Source of the DNA: Owenia fusiformis
Lineage: Eukaryota; Annelida; Polychaeta; Sabellida; Oweniidae
Reading direction: 5' to 3'
Length of the DNA: 60,000 nucleotides
Assembly (NCBI GenBank): GCA_903813345.2
Contig: CAIIXF020000005.1
Location: forward strand, 19,039,375 to 19,099,374
The notes beneath the pieces were generated by a model that was not told where the DNA came from, did no database searches, and saw only the letters and a list, made by a program, of their open reading frames with translations. The first letter of the stretch is position 1, and every line of letters starts with the position of its first letter. A program made the translations under genes and the position numbers. Shown piece by piece: positions 19,528 to 32,086 of this stretch.

Positions 19528-21539
19528 CGACGTTCGATGAAATGGATAGAATATACATTATACATGACACTGATGGTTTATAGCTACATAACCACAAATT
19601 ATACATCTGAAATGACAGTAATAAAATATATAATAAAAATATATTTAAGCAATTAATATACATAATATAATATAGTGTAATATTAAAATACTTACGCTAT
19701 GAGCTGAGACGACGAAAGTTCTTCAGCTTGGTTGACGAGCGCACAATGAAAAACAGAAACACAACCAAATTCTTATATACACATAAAAGGGTGAATTACC
19801 CAGAATTCATAGATGGAGATAAAGATGTGTTTATCTTGGAATTCTGGGTCATTTCCTCTTTATATACCTGAATATGACAACAATAGTTCAAAGCATATCG
19901 GCAACTAATTGCAAATTCTGAGAACTGAGCCTGAGTCTTTTTATGTCCTTAATTAAATACTCTTGAATGCACGCGAAAGTGCTTTTTTATATAGCTTGTA
20001 ATTGAATAGGATTAAATACATCTTTTACAAGCACGTAGTTTCGCTTCTAGGATATCATGATTCAAACTTAGGAGGTCGATAAAAACCGATTTTATAAATC
20101 ATTTGCACGTTTTTGCATAATGTCAAAAACTTGAAAAAATACCTTTTCCATATGTATTTCGCTAGAAATAGCGACAACGTCATTCTATGCAAACTTGGTG
20201 TGGAAAACTTTTTGGCTTACTTTCGTAATCAAATTAATGATAGTTTCACAACTCCTACTTATTTATAAACTAAATAATGCCAAACGTGTTACCCTAGAAG
20301 CTAACTCTGGTGCTATTTGGAACGAAATCACATGTTTCAAAGGATTATAAAATGTCCTCTAGACCAATGTCACAATGTCACATGAGAATAGACAACGAGT
20401 TAAAATTCGGCATGATATAAATTTGCAAACCTATCGTTTCTATTGGAATATACCCTAATTTTTAAGTGAAATTCAACGTAGGCCTTTATTTAATGAAAAC
20501 TACGTATTTCTAATAAAAATGGTTTGTTTGCCTTCTCTTGTCAGGGTCAAAAGTCACCAACCATTTAAGCACGCCATTTGAAAGCTATTTTTGTCGTATT
20601 GTATGTAGTTTTTACCAGACAACTGATATATCAAACATTACGTTAATTCTTTAAAAAGATGACGACGTGATTTTAAAGATCGACAATGTCAAGTGTTTTT
20701 TTTTTTGTTATTTGCACACTATCGGAATGCTATAATAATGTCGTTTTGAATGTCTTTTTACCAGATTGAAATTGGTCGTTTAACAAATGAGAATTCAAAC
20801 ATTAAACGCATTTTTTTAAAGATGACAACGTGATTTTACGCCAGACCTACAATATTAATGTTTTATCGTGACTGAAATCGTGCTGAAAAAGCGCTGAAGA
20901 AGCCCCGGCCGGGGAAGAAGCTACGGCTTAGTATAGCTATTGTTGACATAAGTAATGTACATCTAGTGGCGATTTGCCAAAATGAAATTGGTCTTCTAAA
21001 ACTGAAACATCACTTAAAAATATGAATTTACAGACCACGACGACGTTACGTTTTTCATGCGCATTTTTCAACTGATTTAACACATTTTGATCACGACCTT
21101 GTAAAAGTACTTTAGTCATTGGATTCATAGTTTTTAATTTTATTTTCCTCTAATTTTGCAACTATTCATCTTTATGTAAAAGATCGACGGCCGACCACCG
21201 ACCACGATTACCCGACTGTGGAGTGACTGGTCGGTCTTTTTCGTAAACCCGGCAGAGTAGTGTAGAACCTCACACTATAATGAATTTACATCTTTTTGTG
21301 ATTTTTGCAACTTCATTTGACAGATGACTCCATTCCAAGCGTATAAATGTGTGGAAATGGCTTAAAATGTTCCCTAGTTGGCTAACGGGGGTTTTAGATA
21401 AATACAATTTCACCAAATACTGTTGAGACACATCTTACAAATTTCGTTCTTTGAAAATATGTTCTTTTTATGATTTCCAATTACTACATCAAAAATCGTG
21501 TGTTTTGGGGGATAATTGAAGAAATTTGTACCATTTTGG
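19528..21539. other. Non-coding region with small direct and inverted repeats
   Basis: Around 19795-19860, GAATTACCCAGAATTC and GGAATTCTGGGTCATTTCC form a hairpin. Around 20633-20690 and 20795-20855, phrases such as AAAGATGACGACGTGATTTT recur about 160 bp apart with many differences. No coding exon was found. Confidence 0.55.
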
Positions 21540-21625
21540 ATATCCTGCGCGTAGAGTCTAGTTATAAACTACCCTGAGTTAAAGACGAATCTCTCCTTTT
21601 AAGAAACGAAGTCGAACGGATGCAA
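21540..21625. mobile_element. TACCCT-family MITE interrupted by a LINE (copy 2)
   Basis: TATCCTGCGCGTAGAGTCTAG at the left and GAAGTCGAACGGATGCAA at the right match the family. The missing end GGGTA is found at 23251-23255, directly after the poly(A)-like tail of the LINE at 21626-23250. The outer nine-base flanks (CATTTTGGA and CATATCGAA) agree at six of nine positions. Confidence 0.7.
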
Positions 21626-23250
21626 TCTTCAAAAAGAATGATCAAAGGTACTTTAGTAATTATAGGCCGATATCACTTTTATCAGTTTTTTCTAAAATAT
21701 TTGAGAAAATCATGTATAATAGAGTTGTTGAGTTTATTGAAAAATTCAAAATAATCTGTATCAATCAATTTGGATTTCGAAGGAATCGATCTACTTGCTT
21801 AGCTATTTTAACTTTCCTAGAAAATCTAAGGAAAGCTATTGAGAATAAACATTACAGTTAAGGGATCTTTTTGGATTTAAGTAAAGCATTTGATACGGTT
21901 AACCACGATATTCTACTTACAAAATTGAATTTTTACGGCTTCCAGGGTAAATCCTTGGATTGGTTCAAAAGTTATCTTAGTAACAGAAAGCAAACTACTT
22001 TTTTTGAACATGAATACTCGGGCATGAAAATAATACAATGTGGTGTCCCTCAGGGATCCATTTTAGGCCCCGTACTTTTCATCCTTTACATAAATGATCT
22101 AATCTCTACTAGCAATTTATTCAAATATGTAATTTTTGCTGATGATACAAATATTCTTTGCTCTGACAAAAATATTTATTCCCTAATTGATATAGTGAAT
22201 AATGAATTAAAAACTGTAGATGATTGGTTCTGTGCTAATAAACTCTCATTGAACATTGATAAAACCAACTTTATGGTCTTTACAACTTCCCAAAATAAGG
22301 TACCAGATAATATTTCAATCAAAATTAGAGACTCTAACATTATTCGTGTTTTTTCAACAAATTTCCTGGCGTTATAATTGACCAAAATTTAAATTGAAAA
22401 GAACATATTCGAAAAATTGCACTAAAAATTTCAAAAACCATAGGTACTCTATTTCGAATAAAACACAAACTCAGTGTTAAATCATTATTGAATATCTATT
22501 ACTCTCTTATTTATTCACACTTACAATATTGCATCCCAGCTTGGGGTGGGACTGGAAAAACACATATTGATATCTTATTAAAGTTGCAGAAAAGATTTGC
22601 CCGGTTAGTTACTAATAGTGAATATAATAAAGCACCATCATCACCTTTATTTCAACAACTAAATATACTGAAAATAAATGATATTTATAAACTCAATGTT
22701 CTTATCTTTACTTACAAATGCATCAAACGTCCATACAATTTTCCGAATGACTTATTTTGCAATTATTTTCAAGCAAATCAGCAGGTACACGACCACAATA
22801 CAAGACAGACTGACAATCTTCATATTTCCAAATTTAGAACCAACTATGGCAAACGAAGTATTAAAACTCAAGCGGGAATAATCTGGAATTCAACTCCAGA
22901 TGTTATCAAAAATTCAAAAACTATTTTTATTTTTAAGCGAGCCTTTAAAAGACATGTAATTAGTCTCTATGATTAGTACCCTGTACAAATTTTTAACAGA
23001 TGCACCTTTTTCCATTAAGCTATTCTACATCATTAATATGTTTTATTATATCTTTTATACATCATTTTTATTTGTTTCCCAGTTTGGCATACATAATTTA
23101 TACTTTGAGACACTTTGTAACATCAATAATATATGTAACTAACAATATGCCATTCTTAAATATTTTAGCTTGTGATAAGACATACACCCACTAGGGTGTC
23201 ATTATCACTTATATGTATATATGTTTATATGATTTTAATAAATAAAAAAA
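21626..23250 (+). pseudogene. 5'-truncated, decayed LINE reverse transcriptase
   Basis: A second LINE, unrelated in sequence to the one at 11.6-16.9 kb. The reverse transcriptase part starts at YRPISLLSVFSKIFEKI (about 21663) and includes [30 protein letters not shown] and the catalytic FADDTN (about 22135). The C-terminal region has HLQYCIPAWGG and a WNSTPDVIKNSK end of the CR1/L2/Jockey type. The frame is broken by TAA at 21858, a frameshift near 22360 and a TGA near 22395. Two open stretches remain, 21871-22377 and 22488-22976. The 3' tail is AATAAATAAAAAAA. Endonuclease and ORF1 are missing. It inserted into a small MITE. Confidence 0.92.
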
Positions 23251-23255
23251 GGGTA

Positions 23256-23870
23256 CATATCGAACCGAATTTCAGATGATTTCGATATGACATTCTAGCT
23301 TTATTTTAAATTCTGCTACAATCAAGGTCTTTCGTCGAATACAGATTAAAGTGAGGCCTTAATTAAGAAGCCCCACGCAAAGTTTTACAAAGTCTTAAAA
23401 TAGTTTTTTATTTCTTCTTTCTTGTTTTCACGAAGAAAATGTAGTTCTCAGAATTGAGGATGTTTAAGGCTCCGTTTAGCCAATGGACCGGGTAAATAAT
23501 GACCTGCATTCAAAGAGAACGAGGATATTCGTAGAGTGATCTCAAATATGTTATGTAAATGTCATAGTTATCCACACGTTGATTTATGTTCACAAGCAAT
23601 GTGTAAGCAAATGACATACATAATGATATCTCAGCAAAATGTTATTTATAGTAAATGAAAACACCATTGATTTGGAGAAATAAGATAAAACAAAAGAATA
23701 TATTGTCCTTATGAGACATCACAAGACTGCGTCGGTGATATGATCGGTGGTAAGCATGTTATACAATTCTCAGGAAGTACTCACCTTCGGATAACATGAG
23801 AACTAACACATTAAAGCTTCCCTGGTCTTATTCATATATTTAATTAAACACCTGCATTTTCATTTGAGAT
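23256..23870. other. Non-coding spacer
   Basis: No gene, RNA or clear repeat was found between the LINE-in-MITE pair and the long-TIR element. Confidence 0.5.
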
Positions 23871-23876
23871 ATCATA

Positions 23877-26800
23877 TAGACTGCGGACTATTCTGTAGAA
23901 GAGCTCTAGAAATGGATCTCGCTTTTCATGGAAGGTCACACATTCCAACATATTTCAAACAATTTGTATGATTATAATAGACACTTTCTGGGTAGTTGGA
24001 CTTTATGTAGGGGTGGCAGAAGGCCCTCAGGCCAATTTATACCCCTACCCCAACAAAACCTTGGGGGTACTTTAATACCACCCAATAAAAATAATACTAA
24101 TGCATATCAGATATTCATCGTTTTATAGTGGGTAGGGCATGCCATGGTTAGTCAGTGCCAGAAATTTCCAATCTCTGACTTATATGGTTACCATGGAAAC
24201 AGTATTTATATCTCACAATCTTCTCAATTTGACCCCGTCCCAAATGTGTCCTTAAGTTCTCAAAGTGAAATATTTGCAAATCTGTTTGGATTTTGTGGCT
24301 GCAACTTTGTCAAAAGTTGAATTAATATGTATGTATTCACACTAAAGCACTAAAAACTTGATATAATGATCTCATAAATTAATAATATTTATCAAATGTA
24401 GTCACACACAACTGCTTTTAGGGAAAAGTGGGCGTGGCACTTTTTGGTACTTGTGTAATTGTTGCAGCATTAAATGAAAAATACTTATTACACTAACAAC
24501 AATTGACATTTAATTAGCATCTACTAACATTGTGTAACATTGTAGTATGTTCATTATCATTATTAGATACTTTAAATATTTTATATAAGTGTTATCATGA
24601 CCCTTCCCTATCATAGGTCATTAATGGTCAAATTAACTTTTAAGTCCTAGAGGTCCTTAGTCTTTTTAGCTTGTCAAAGTCGTATTCATTGACTTGAAGC
24701 TAGAATATAAATAGTTTCATTGATCAAGAGCTATGAGTTAAAATTGATTAATACATTTGTCAGGGTTAGAGCCATTTTATGCAATTGAAAAGTAATGGAC
24801 CGACACTGATCAGTACCAAGTGAAGGTAACGGCCGTAACCTTCGCATCTAAGATGGCGGACAGTAATTGTCGATTTTGATATTTTTGATTTTCATTGAAT
24901 TAAACTACTTTAGAGTTGATGTTATGCTTTGACATTTGCACCAAATCAGGCTTAAATGACATTGGAACCATAGATGTAGTAAACATGAATAAACGATATG
25001 TGAAATGTTATGCTCTGCCTTAATACATAACTAAGATTTTCTCGGATAAATGGTGTCTTACAATTGACTAACTGATTCTATTATCAACATCAGGTAATGC
25101 ATGATCTATCCAATGGATTAACGAAAATACTTGATTCCAATATGGCAAAATAAATTATTCCATGTATGAATTGCATAGTGCATCATTTTGCAGATATTAC
25201 ATAATGCATTCATTGACTCATGGTCAATAAGGTACGGGTAAAACTCCTTTTAGTATTTCACAAAATAATGAAATATAAACAATTTACACATTTCTGAAAT
25301 GCTGTACCTTTAGTGATTCCTTCGACCTGGAAAGTGGTTTGTTATGTTAAAACTTAAAATAATATCTAAACAAATCTGTTTAGTGTATAAAAACAATAAA
25401 AGTTAATATGTTTAATATCAAATATTATTAGACATATGAATATAACCTAAAATAAGAAAACTTGTTCTCGTATTCCATTTTAAAATTGGTTGAATGATTT
25501 TGGCACAGTAGAAATGATGGTCATGACTAAATATTATATGTAATATGCCCTGATGCTGTAACATCAATGGTCCTTTATAATCAGGTATGACTGAAATACT
25601 GGACAAGATCTTATAAGGTTACAGTTTCCATATAACGTATGTTCCATATTACTACCCCAAATCTCCATTGTGTAAGTTTATGAGTCATTATCCCTCATAG
25701 TTTATTATGGCAAATGCATATCCTTGTCTAGAATATGTCATTTTATCAATTTTATAAACAAGTATACAATTACACGCCCCCCCCCTCCCACACCAAAACT
25801 CCATTTTCTTTATCAAATCTTTCTACCTCTATCTGTTATGATTCTCTGTCAGGCTTCCTCAATTTTCCATACTGTCAAGTAAACATCTAAATAGGATAGT
25901 TCTAGCTATTGCTGTTGTTTTGAAATGTTGAATTTTCTTGGTGAAATATTGTTTCAATTCTGACAGAAGTTTTTAGCCAATATCATTCAATTTATCAATA
26001 TCCAAACGCAGGGTTTCAGAAAGTATGCATTTTGTTTGTGCCTGTATTTTCATCATGTGTACTTATTAAGACAGCTATATTTAAACGTAAATACATTAAA
26101 ACATGATACATATAATCTTTTGACAATTTCTTCAGTAAAGTGGCCATTTTGAGAAATGATATATAGCTTGTACCTTTGTTTGATGCTCAACAAGATGTTC
26201 GACTGGATTTGCCTTTGTCTAATTCATATATATACCAAATACGAGAATCAGAATCTTATTCTACAAAACGGGTGTTCATGGAAGTAGCACTAATTATTGC
26301 ATAATTGCTATAAATCGTGTGATTTGATTGGCTAATTCAGAACCATGTGACTAAAAATACCAGCGTATTTCACAGCTCACTGAATTATTTCCATTTTTAA
26401 AAGACGTATTGTCCAGCGTATTGCCCGCCTGGGGATTCTGACAACTGCACTTTTACGGGCTGCGGGCAATACATATTGCAAAAATCATTGAAAGATGAAC
26501 AGGTATTGCCCTCCATAGAATGAAATATTTGCTTAACATTTCTTACTGTTTCGGGCTTAATATCAATTTTGTTATAAACTGAACAAAGCGGCACCTTTAA
26601 CATGCAGCTAATTCTCCCATCTAACCAAGAGAGCCTCTTTTAATATATCGAAATTTAAAAATTGCCTCTGATTCAATTTGTTCAATCAAATCTAAAATGG
26701 TAATACCTTTTTACTGCTTCGAACTTCCTTATATTTTATACCATTGGGGTAGGATGTTTGTCTCTTTCAATTAATGCTTTCACCAGAAACATGGATATCA

Positions 26801-28345
26801 CTAATTTTGATTCATATTTAAAATGGTGTGCATGAATAGACCTGTGTATTTTATACCAAATAGAGACACTTCCCTGGAGAGTTCTAAATCTCTATGTTAA
26901 CAGCCTAGTTCCCACATCCCTTGTTGACTTTGCTTCCATATTTCCTGTGAAGCCGTGGAACAGTTCTCTTTTTCTTCACAATTTTCAATTTTAATGTAAC
27001 TCAATGAATAAGGCCAATTCATATCACTGGCTTCCTAGGTCATTTGAATTCCTTGCAATTTTTAAATCAGCAATAAAGAATAATGGGTTAAATTATCAAA
27101 TAATGAAAAAGTTGCAAATTATGAGATTTGTTATATAGCTTCGAAATCTTGCTGAAGTGTAGTTTAATTATAGGTTAACAGGCTAAATTCTCATTGAGAT
27201 AATTTTAAAGAATCTTAAACATTGACTTATTGTTTCAGTGGTCCTATTAAAGTTCATGTGTACACAATCTGAACAACATCCAGTTTCAAACACTTCTGAT
27301 TATCATCACGTTTCAAACACAATCTGAACATCATCAAATTCAATGCAAATGCAGTTTCACTTTAATCCAACAGAACGAATATGGTAAATCAATAGACTAA
27401 GTGACACATGTCAAGTCAATGGTAAATACTTGTATCTAGCCCAACTAGCACAAGTGCTGCCATCTACCGACTAGTACCAATCCATCTATCCATATACATA
27501 GCACCTAATGAGGTCACGACTTCAAGTAAAGCTTTTTCCCTTGTCTATGGTAAAAAATAAGTTAAACAGAAAAGTTAGTTTGACACCATTGGTGATGCCC
27601 ACCTTGTATGGTATAGGGATAAAAGGAAAGTTCATGATAACACTTACATAAAATAATTTAAGTATCTAATAATGATAATGAACATATTACAATGTTACAC
27701 AATGTTAGTAAATGATAATTAAATGTCAATTATTGTTAGTGTAATATGTATTTTTTGCTTAATGCTGCAACAATTACACAAGTTCCAAAAAGTGCCACGC
27801 CCACTTTTCCCTAAAAGTAGTTGTGTGTGACTATATTTGATAGATATTATTGATTTATTGGAGCATTATATCAACTTTTTAGTGCTTTAGTGTGAATATA
27901 TACATATTTATACAACTTTTGACAAAGTTGCAGCCACAAAATCCAAAAAAACTTGCAAATATTTCACTTTGAGGGCTAAGGGACATATTTTGGAGGAGGT
28001 CAAATTGAGAAGATTTTGAGATATAAATACTGTTTCCATGGTAACCATATAAGTCAGAGATTGGACATTTCTGGCACTGACTAACCATGGTATGCTCTGC
28101 CTACTATAAAACTATGAATATATGACATGCATTAGTAATCTTTTTATCAGGTGGTATTAAAGTACCCCCAAGGTTTTCTTAGGGTGGGGGTATGAATTGG
28201 CCTGAGGGCCGTCTGCCACCCCTACATGAAGTCCAACTACCCAGAGAGTGCCTAGCATAATCATACAGACTGTTTGAAATATGTTGGAATGTGTGACCTT
28301 CCATGAAAAATGGAAGTTGTAATTATCAGAGTAGTCCACAGTCTA
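23877..28345. mobile_element. 4.4-kb element with about 700-bp inverted ends
   Basis: Arms at about 23877-24615 and 27610-28345 are inverted copies. Examples: TAGACTGCGGACTATTCTG (left tip) against CAGAGTAGTCCACAGTCTA (right tip); AAAGTGGGCGTGGCACTTTT near 24425 against AAAAGTGCCACGCCCACTTT near 27790. The arms show scattered differences and indels, so the element is not young. The interior of about 3 kb has no transposase, integrase or polymerase that I can recognise. Long inverted ends with no visible enzyme fit a non-autonomous or fold-back DNA element. Confidence 0.82.
26397..26633 (-). other. Short unassigned ORF inside the long-TIR element
   Basis: An open frame of about 79 codons. From Met at 26603 it runs 68 residues and ends in GGQYAGQYVF. 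It has four to five cysteines and a base composition richer in GC than its surroundings. No domain is recognised and no splice sites clearly bound it. It could be a host or viral fragment carried by the element, or chance. Confidence 0.25.
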
Positions 28346-28454
28346 ATACATTCAAAGAAAGGGAAGAACAAGTTTTCCGATAACACATTGATACCATCCC
28401 TTCCGGGATATATCAGATTGTGATGTTTCCTCATTTTTACTCATTAGGTCATAT

Positions 28455-29150
28455 TGCGCACACAAAAACTGACACACCAAACTAGATCTCAATCGTTCTT
28501 TCCAGTCTTACAAAAAAGTCGGGTAACATAATTAGCTACTTTCTTCATAAACAGTCTTCAAAAACGGTCGTCTCATTCGCAGTTCGTTCAGTCGCACCCA
28601 TCTTCGCACGCTCGGTCTTCACTGCGTTCATCGACCGACGGAAGCCGAGTGAACGAAGATGGGTCGCACCACACGTACGGCAATCAATATCCGATATATA
28701 TCTCTAGTATGGTTCATAAGCACAACTTAATAAGTCCTTAATCAGTTTAAACTCGTTTGCAATTAGAGCACCAACCAAGTACTTAACACATCCTCAGACA
28801 GTTCCACCCGTTCTAAAAACGTCCCTATAGGATTGAAGTACGACAGTTCCGTTCGTAGGCCTTGTACTTCAGCAATCATTCTAATTGCAGAACGTAACGA
28901 CCACCAGAAATTTTTGAGCATGCTCGGGTTCTAGAGGCCCTATCCGTTCGTGCTCGTTCATGAAGTTTGCAAATCGACCCCACGCGATTCTAACTACGTC
29001 CATTCAATTTGTACACATTTCGAGAACGTAGTGTGAACTAAATTGTTGTAGTAGTAACTTACCTATGCGAGAATAGTCAACATAGACAGATGAAGCTGAC
29101 TCAACGTTTAATCGGATATTCAATCTCAGCTGAGACTAACATAACATTTA
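28455..29150. mobile_element. Partial copy of the CACACCAAACTAG fold-back family
   Basis: CACACCAAACTAGATCTCAA at 28472 and the following TTAGCTACTT...TTCATAAACAGTCTTCAA match the start of the neighbouring element at 29157. The copy is rich in GTTCGTTC and CGTTC motifs. Its right end is lost or overlaps the next copy. A local inverted repeat, CGCACCCATCTTCG...CGAAGATGGGTCGCACC, lies at 28593-28670. Confidence 0.55.
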
Positions 29151-29156
29151 ATGTTA

Positions 29157-30242
29157 CCCCCCTATCACACCAAACTAGTTCTTACCCGTTCTTGCCAGTC
29201 CTACGAAAACGTCGTAAAACGGGCTCAATCTGGAGGTGGTCGGGAAATATGTCTAAAATAATTAGCTACTTCGTTCATAAACAGTCTTCAATACGTCCAT
29301 CTCATTCGCATTTCGTTCAGGTCGCACCATGTCGGTGAGCAACGTCGTATAACGCGTCCCTTAGTCTAGAAGGTCATCATGACCTGATTACAGAACGGTA
29401 TGGCAGTATGGTGGCCATCGAATTTTGAATCATTTCAAAATTCTGAAATCTCCTTCCCGTCTGAGAACGTTCATGAAGTTCGTAAATAGACCTTAAAAAG
29501 TTGCAGCTACCTTCATTCCGTTCGCACACAGTTTAAAACCAGTTTTGAAGAACGCAGTGGCAAATTATTTGGTGTAATAGCTATATTTTTGCTAACTCGT
29601 TCATAAGCAGTCTTAAATACATCTTAATCAGTTTAAACCCGTTTGCAATTAGTTCTACATCGTTCTCATTATGTCCTCAGACAGTTCAACTCGTTGTTAA
29701 AACGTCCCTAGTAGTATTGAAGTACGACGGTTCCGTTCGTAGTACGTCCAGCTCGTCGTTAGTACGTTGTCACTCGTCCTAATTGTAGAACGTATCGACC
29801 GACCACGAGAACATTTTGAGCATGTTCTAAGTTCTAGAGGACCTACCCGTTCGAGTACGTTCGATGACGTTTGTAAATAGACCCCAAACGGTTCTAAGTA
29901 CGTCTAACTTCATCGGACGTGGTCGTCACGTTCTACAATAAGAACGAGTGACAACGTACTAACGACGAGCTGGACGTACTACGGACGGAACCGTCGTACT
30001 TCAATTCTACTAGGGACGTTTTTAGTTGAACTGCGCGTTATACAACGTTGTGCAATCGGATATCAATTGCAATACGTGTGCACAACCACATGGTGCGATC
30101 AGAACGAACTGCGAATGAGATGGACGTATTAAAGGCTGTTTATGAACGACTTAGCTAATTATTTTAGGCATATTTTTCCGACCACAGCCAGATTTAGCCC
30201 GTTTTACGAACGGTTGATAACTATTTCGGTGTGACAGGGTGG
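29157..30242. mobile_element. 1.1-kb fold-back element with CGT-rich arms
   Basis: Ends CCCCTATCACACCAAACTAG (29158) and ACTATTTCGGTGTGACAGGG (about 30219-30238) are inverted. Nested inside, AAGTACGACGGTTCCGTTCG (29719) pairs with its near complement at 29985-30005, and CATTCGCATTTCGTTC (29303) pairs with GAACGAACTGCGAATG (30102). Nearly the whole element is therefore one interrupted palindrome. It is unusually rich in CG for this window. No transposase is present. Confidence 0.7.
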
Positions 30243-30386
30243 TCAGTCTTAAATCCCAGCAAAGAATAAAATAATGCTTGAAAGTGTCCAATATTGGAAG
30301 CAATCTTCAAAAGCATACAGCTAACTTTACCTTTACAATATATTTTTTGCTATCTGAGATATCTGATCAGAAATATAATTGATCAA

Positions 30387-30473
30387 TACCCTGCGCGCAG
30401 AGTGCTAGTTATAAACAAAACTACGAAGATGAAGCTCTTTTTGAGAAGCAAAGTCGAACGAATGCAAAGGGTA
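30387..30473. mobile_element. 87-bp MITE of the TACCCT family (copy 3)
   Basis: Begins TACCCTGCGCGCAGAG and ends GAATGCAAAGGGTA, the reverse orientation of copy 1. Flanks ATTGATCAA (30378-30386) and ATTTATCAA (30474-30482) are a 9-bp duplication with one mismatch. Confidence 0.88.
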
Positions 30474-31021
30474 ATTTATCAAAGATTAAAAATGCAATAA
30501 TGTCCAAATTTTATTGAAATTGAAAAATAATTAATATCATATGAAATGGTAATACAGTCTGTTAACCTGCTTCATAACAACCACTTTAAAATTTAAGATA
30601 TGTAAAGGCCATTTTGCAATTAAACATATTCATATTGCACAACGAATTATGCCTGTCATTAGCATGGATCGAAAAAGTAATAAAAACGGTACGAAAGTAA
30701 TTTGTATCGATAGGATATCCTGATAATTTACTGAAAACGGTAAAGTACACAACTATTACTTATATCATATACATACGTGAATATATTTAAATACACATCA
30801 CGACTTTGTTCATAAAATATTATGAATTCAAATTCAAAATTGACCGTTAATTCCGCATCGCGCGCTCATGATATCCACACCGAGCGTTTTCTGCATGCAA
30901 GGCCTGTAGGGTGACTGAGCAGTGTTACTCGAATCTATAGCCAAATTACTTCACACTGTGGCCGAAGAATAAGGGAAGAGCAGTGAAACCGGTGGCATCA
31001 GTAAACACTTTTAGACATAAA

Positions 31022-32086
31022 TAGTAGCCCGGGCAAAATTGTTCAAGGGTTACTTTTTATTAAAGTTTAATTAACGTTTTATTAAATAAGTTTCAGAATT
31101 ATCCAAAACCGATAATATAAGATATTATTTAAGGAACATCTCTTAATTTATCGATATCATGGGCGTTCGTAGTATGAGTGACACAAATATATAATTCGTC
31201 ATTTTGATTCATATTTGTTCAAAAATGGAAGCATGTTTCATGAATTCAAATGTTCGGTTGAAAATTAGTATTTAAGAAATGTCATGTCGACTTCATGTAG
31301 ACTGCTGCTTAGGTAATGTGTGCATTTCAAACCTTTTAAATTGACTACTTGAAAAAGTTCAGTGTACGTATACTTTATATGTAGGGTCGCAGGACTTAAA
31401 TAAGTCTTTTGCCATTCCATTGTTACCTGCAGCAGATAAGCAGCCCTAGTTGAACCTCTCAGCTATGGTGTCATACTACCACCGTTTTTTATGTCTTTCC
31501 CAGTCGCACACCTCTTGGCCCATTTTTGGAATGCATATGAATTGTTCTTTGGCTTTTCAAGAGCCTCTGAGATGGCTGTTTCGGCCTCTTGAAAAGATTG
31601 GGAACCTACTCTTATCACACCCCACACATCGGGGTGCCTTCTTTTCACATCCTCTTAAACACAACCCCCGGCCATTTCAATAGAATTGAGTTCACGCATC
31701 TTGAAGGGAGTATGACTTCTTGTTTTGACGATTGGTCAGTTGTTGTATTACATCAGGATTGTAATGGTTGCAGCATAACCCTTAAGCCTATGACATTTTT
31801 TTAAAAAACTTTTAAATTTTATATTAACTTTCAACTGAACAGTCGTATTCATGAAATATGCTGCCATTTTCGAACAAATGTGAGACAAAATAATGAATTA
31901 TGTATTTTCGTCACTCAAACTATGAACGCCTATAGTATCTATAAATTAAGAGATGCTCTTTAAATATTTTTTATGTCAGAATGAACACTCTAGTGCTCAA
32001 ATATGTAATCAGTTTTTGATAGTTCTGAAAATGAAAAAGTTATTAAAGAAAAAGTGACCCTTGAACAGTTCTGTCCAGGCTACTAT
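31022..32086. mobile_element. 1.06-kb element with about 250-bp inverted ends
   Basis: AGTAGCCCGGGCAAAATTGT (31022) and the complement of ACAGTTCTGTCCAGGCTACT (32086) form the tips. Pairing continues inward through TCAAGGGTTACTTTTT and CATGGGCGTTCGTAGTATGAG (31158) against TCAAACTATGAACGCC (31915). The interior of about 550 bp contains an open minus-strand frame (31463-31660) but no recognised transposase. Confidence 0.78.
31463..31660 (-). other. Unassigned coding-like segment inside the 1.06-kb element
   Basis: About 60 codons, KRRHPDVWGVIRVG at the start and GKDIKNGGSMTP at the end, with balanced codon use and an amphipathic helical middle. Upstream in frame there is a stop close to a plausible AAAAG acceptor, so it looks like a captured exon. 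It may be a piece of a transposase or of a host gene. No family was recognised. Confidence 0.3.
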
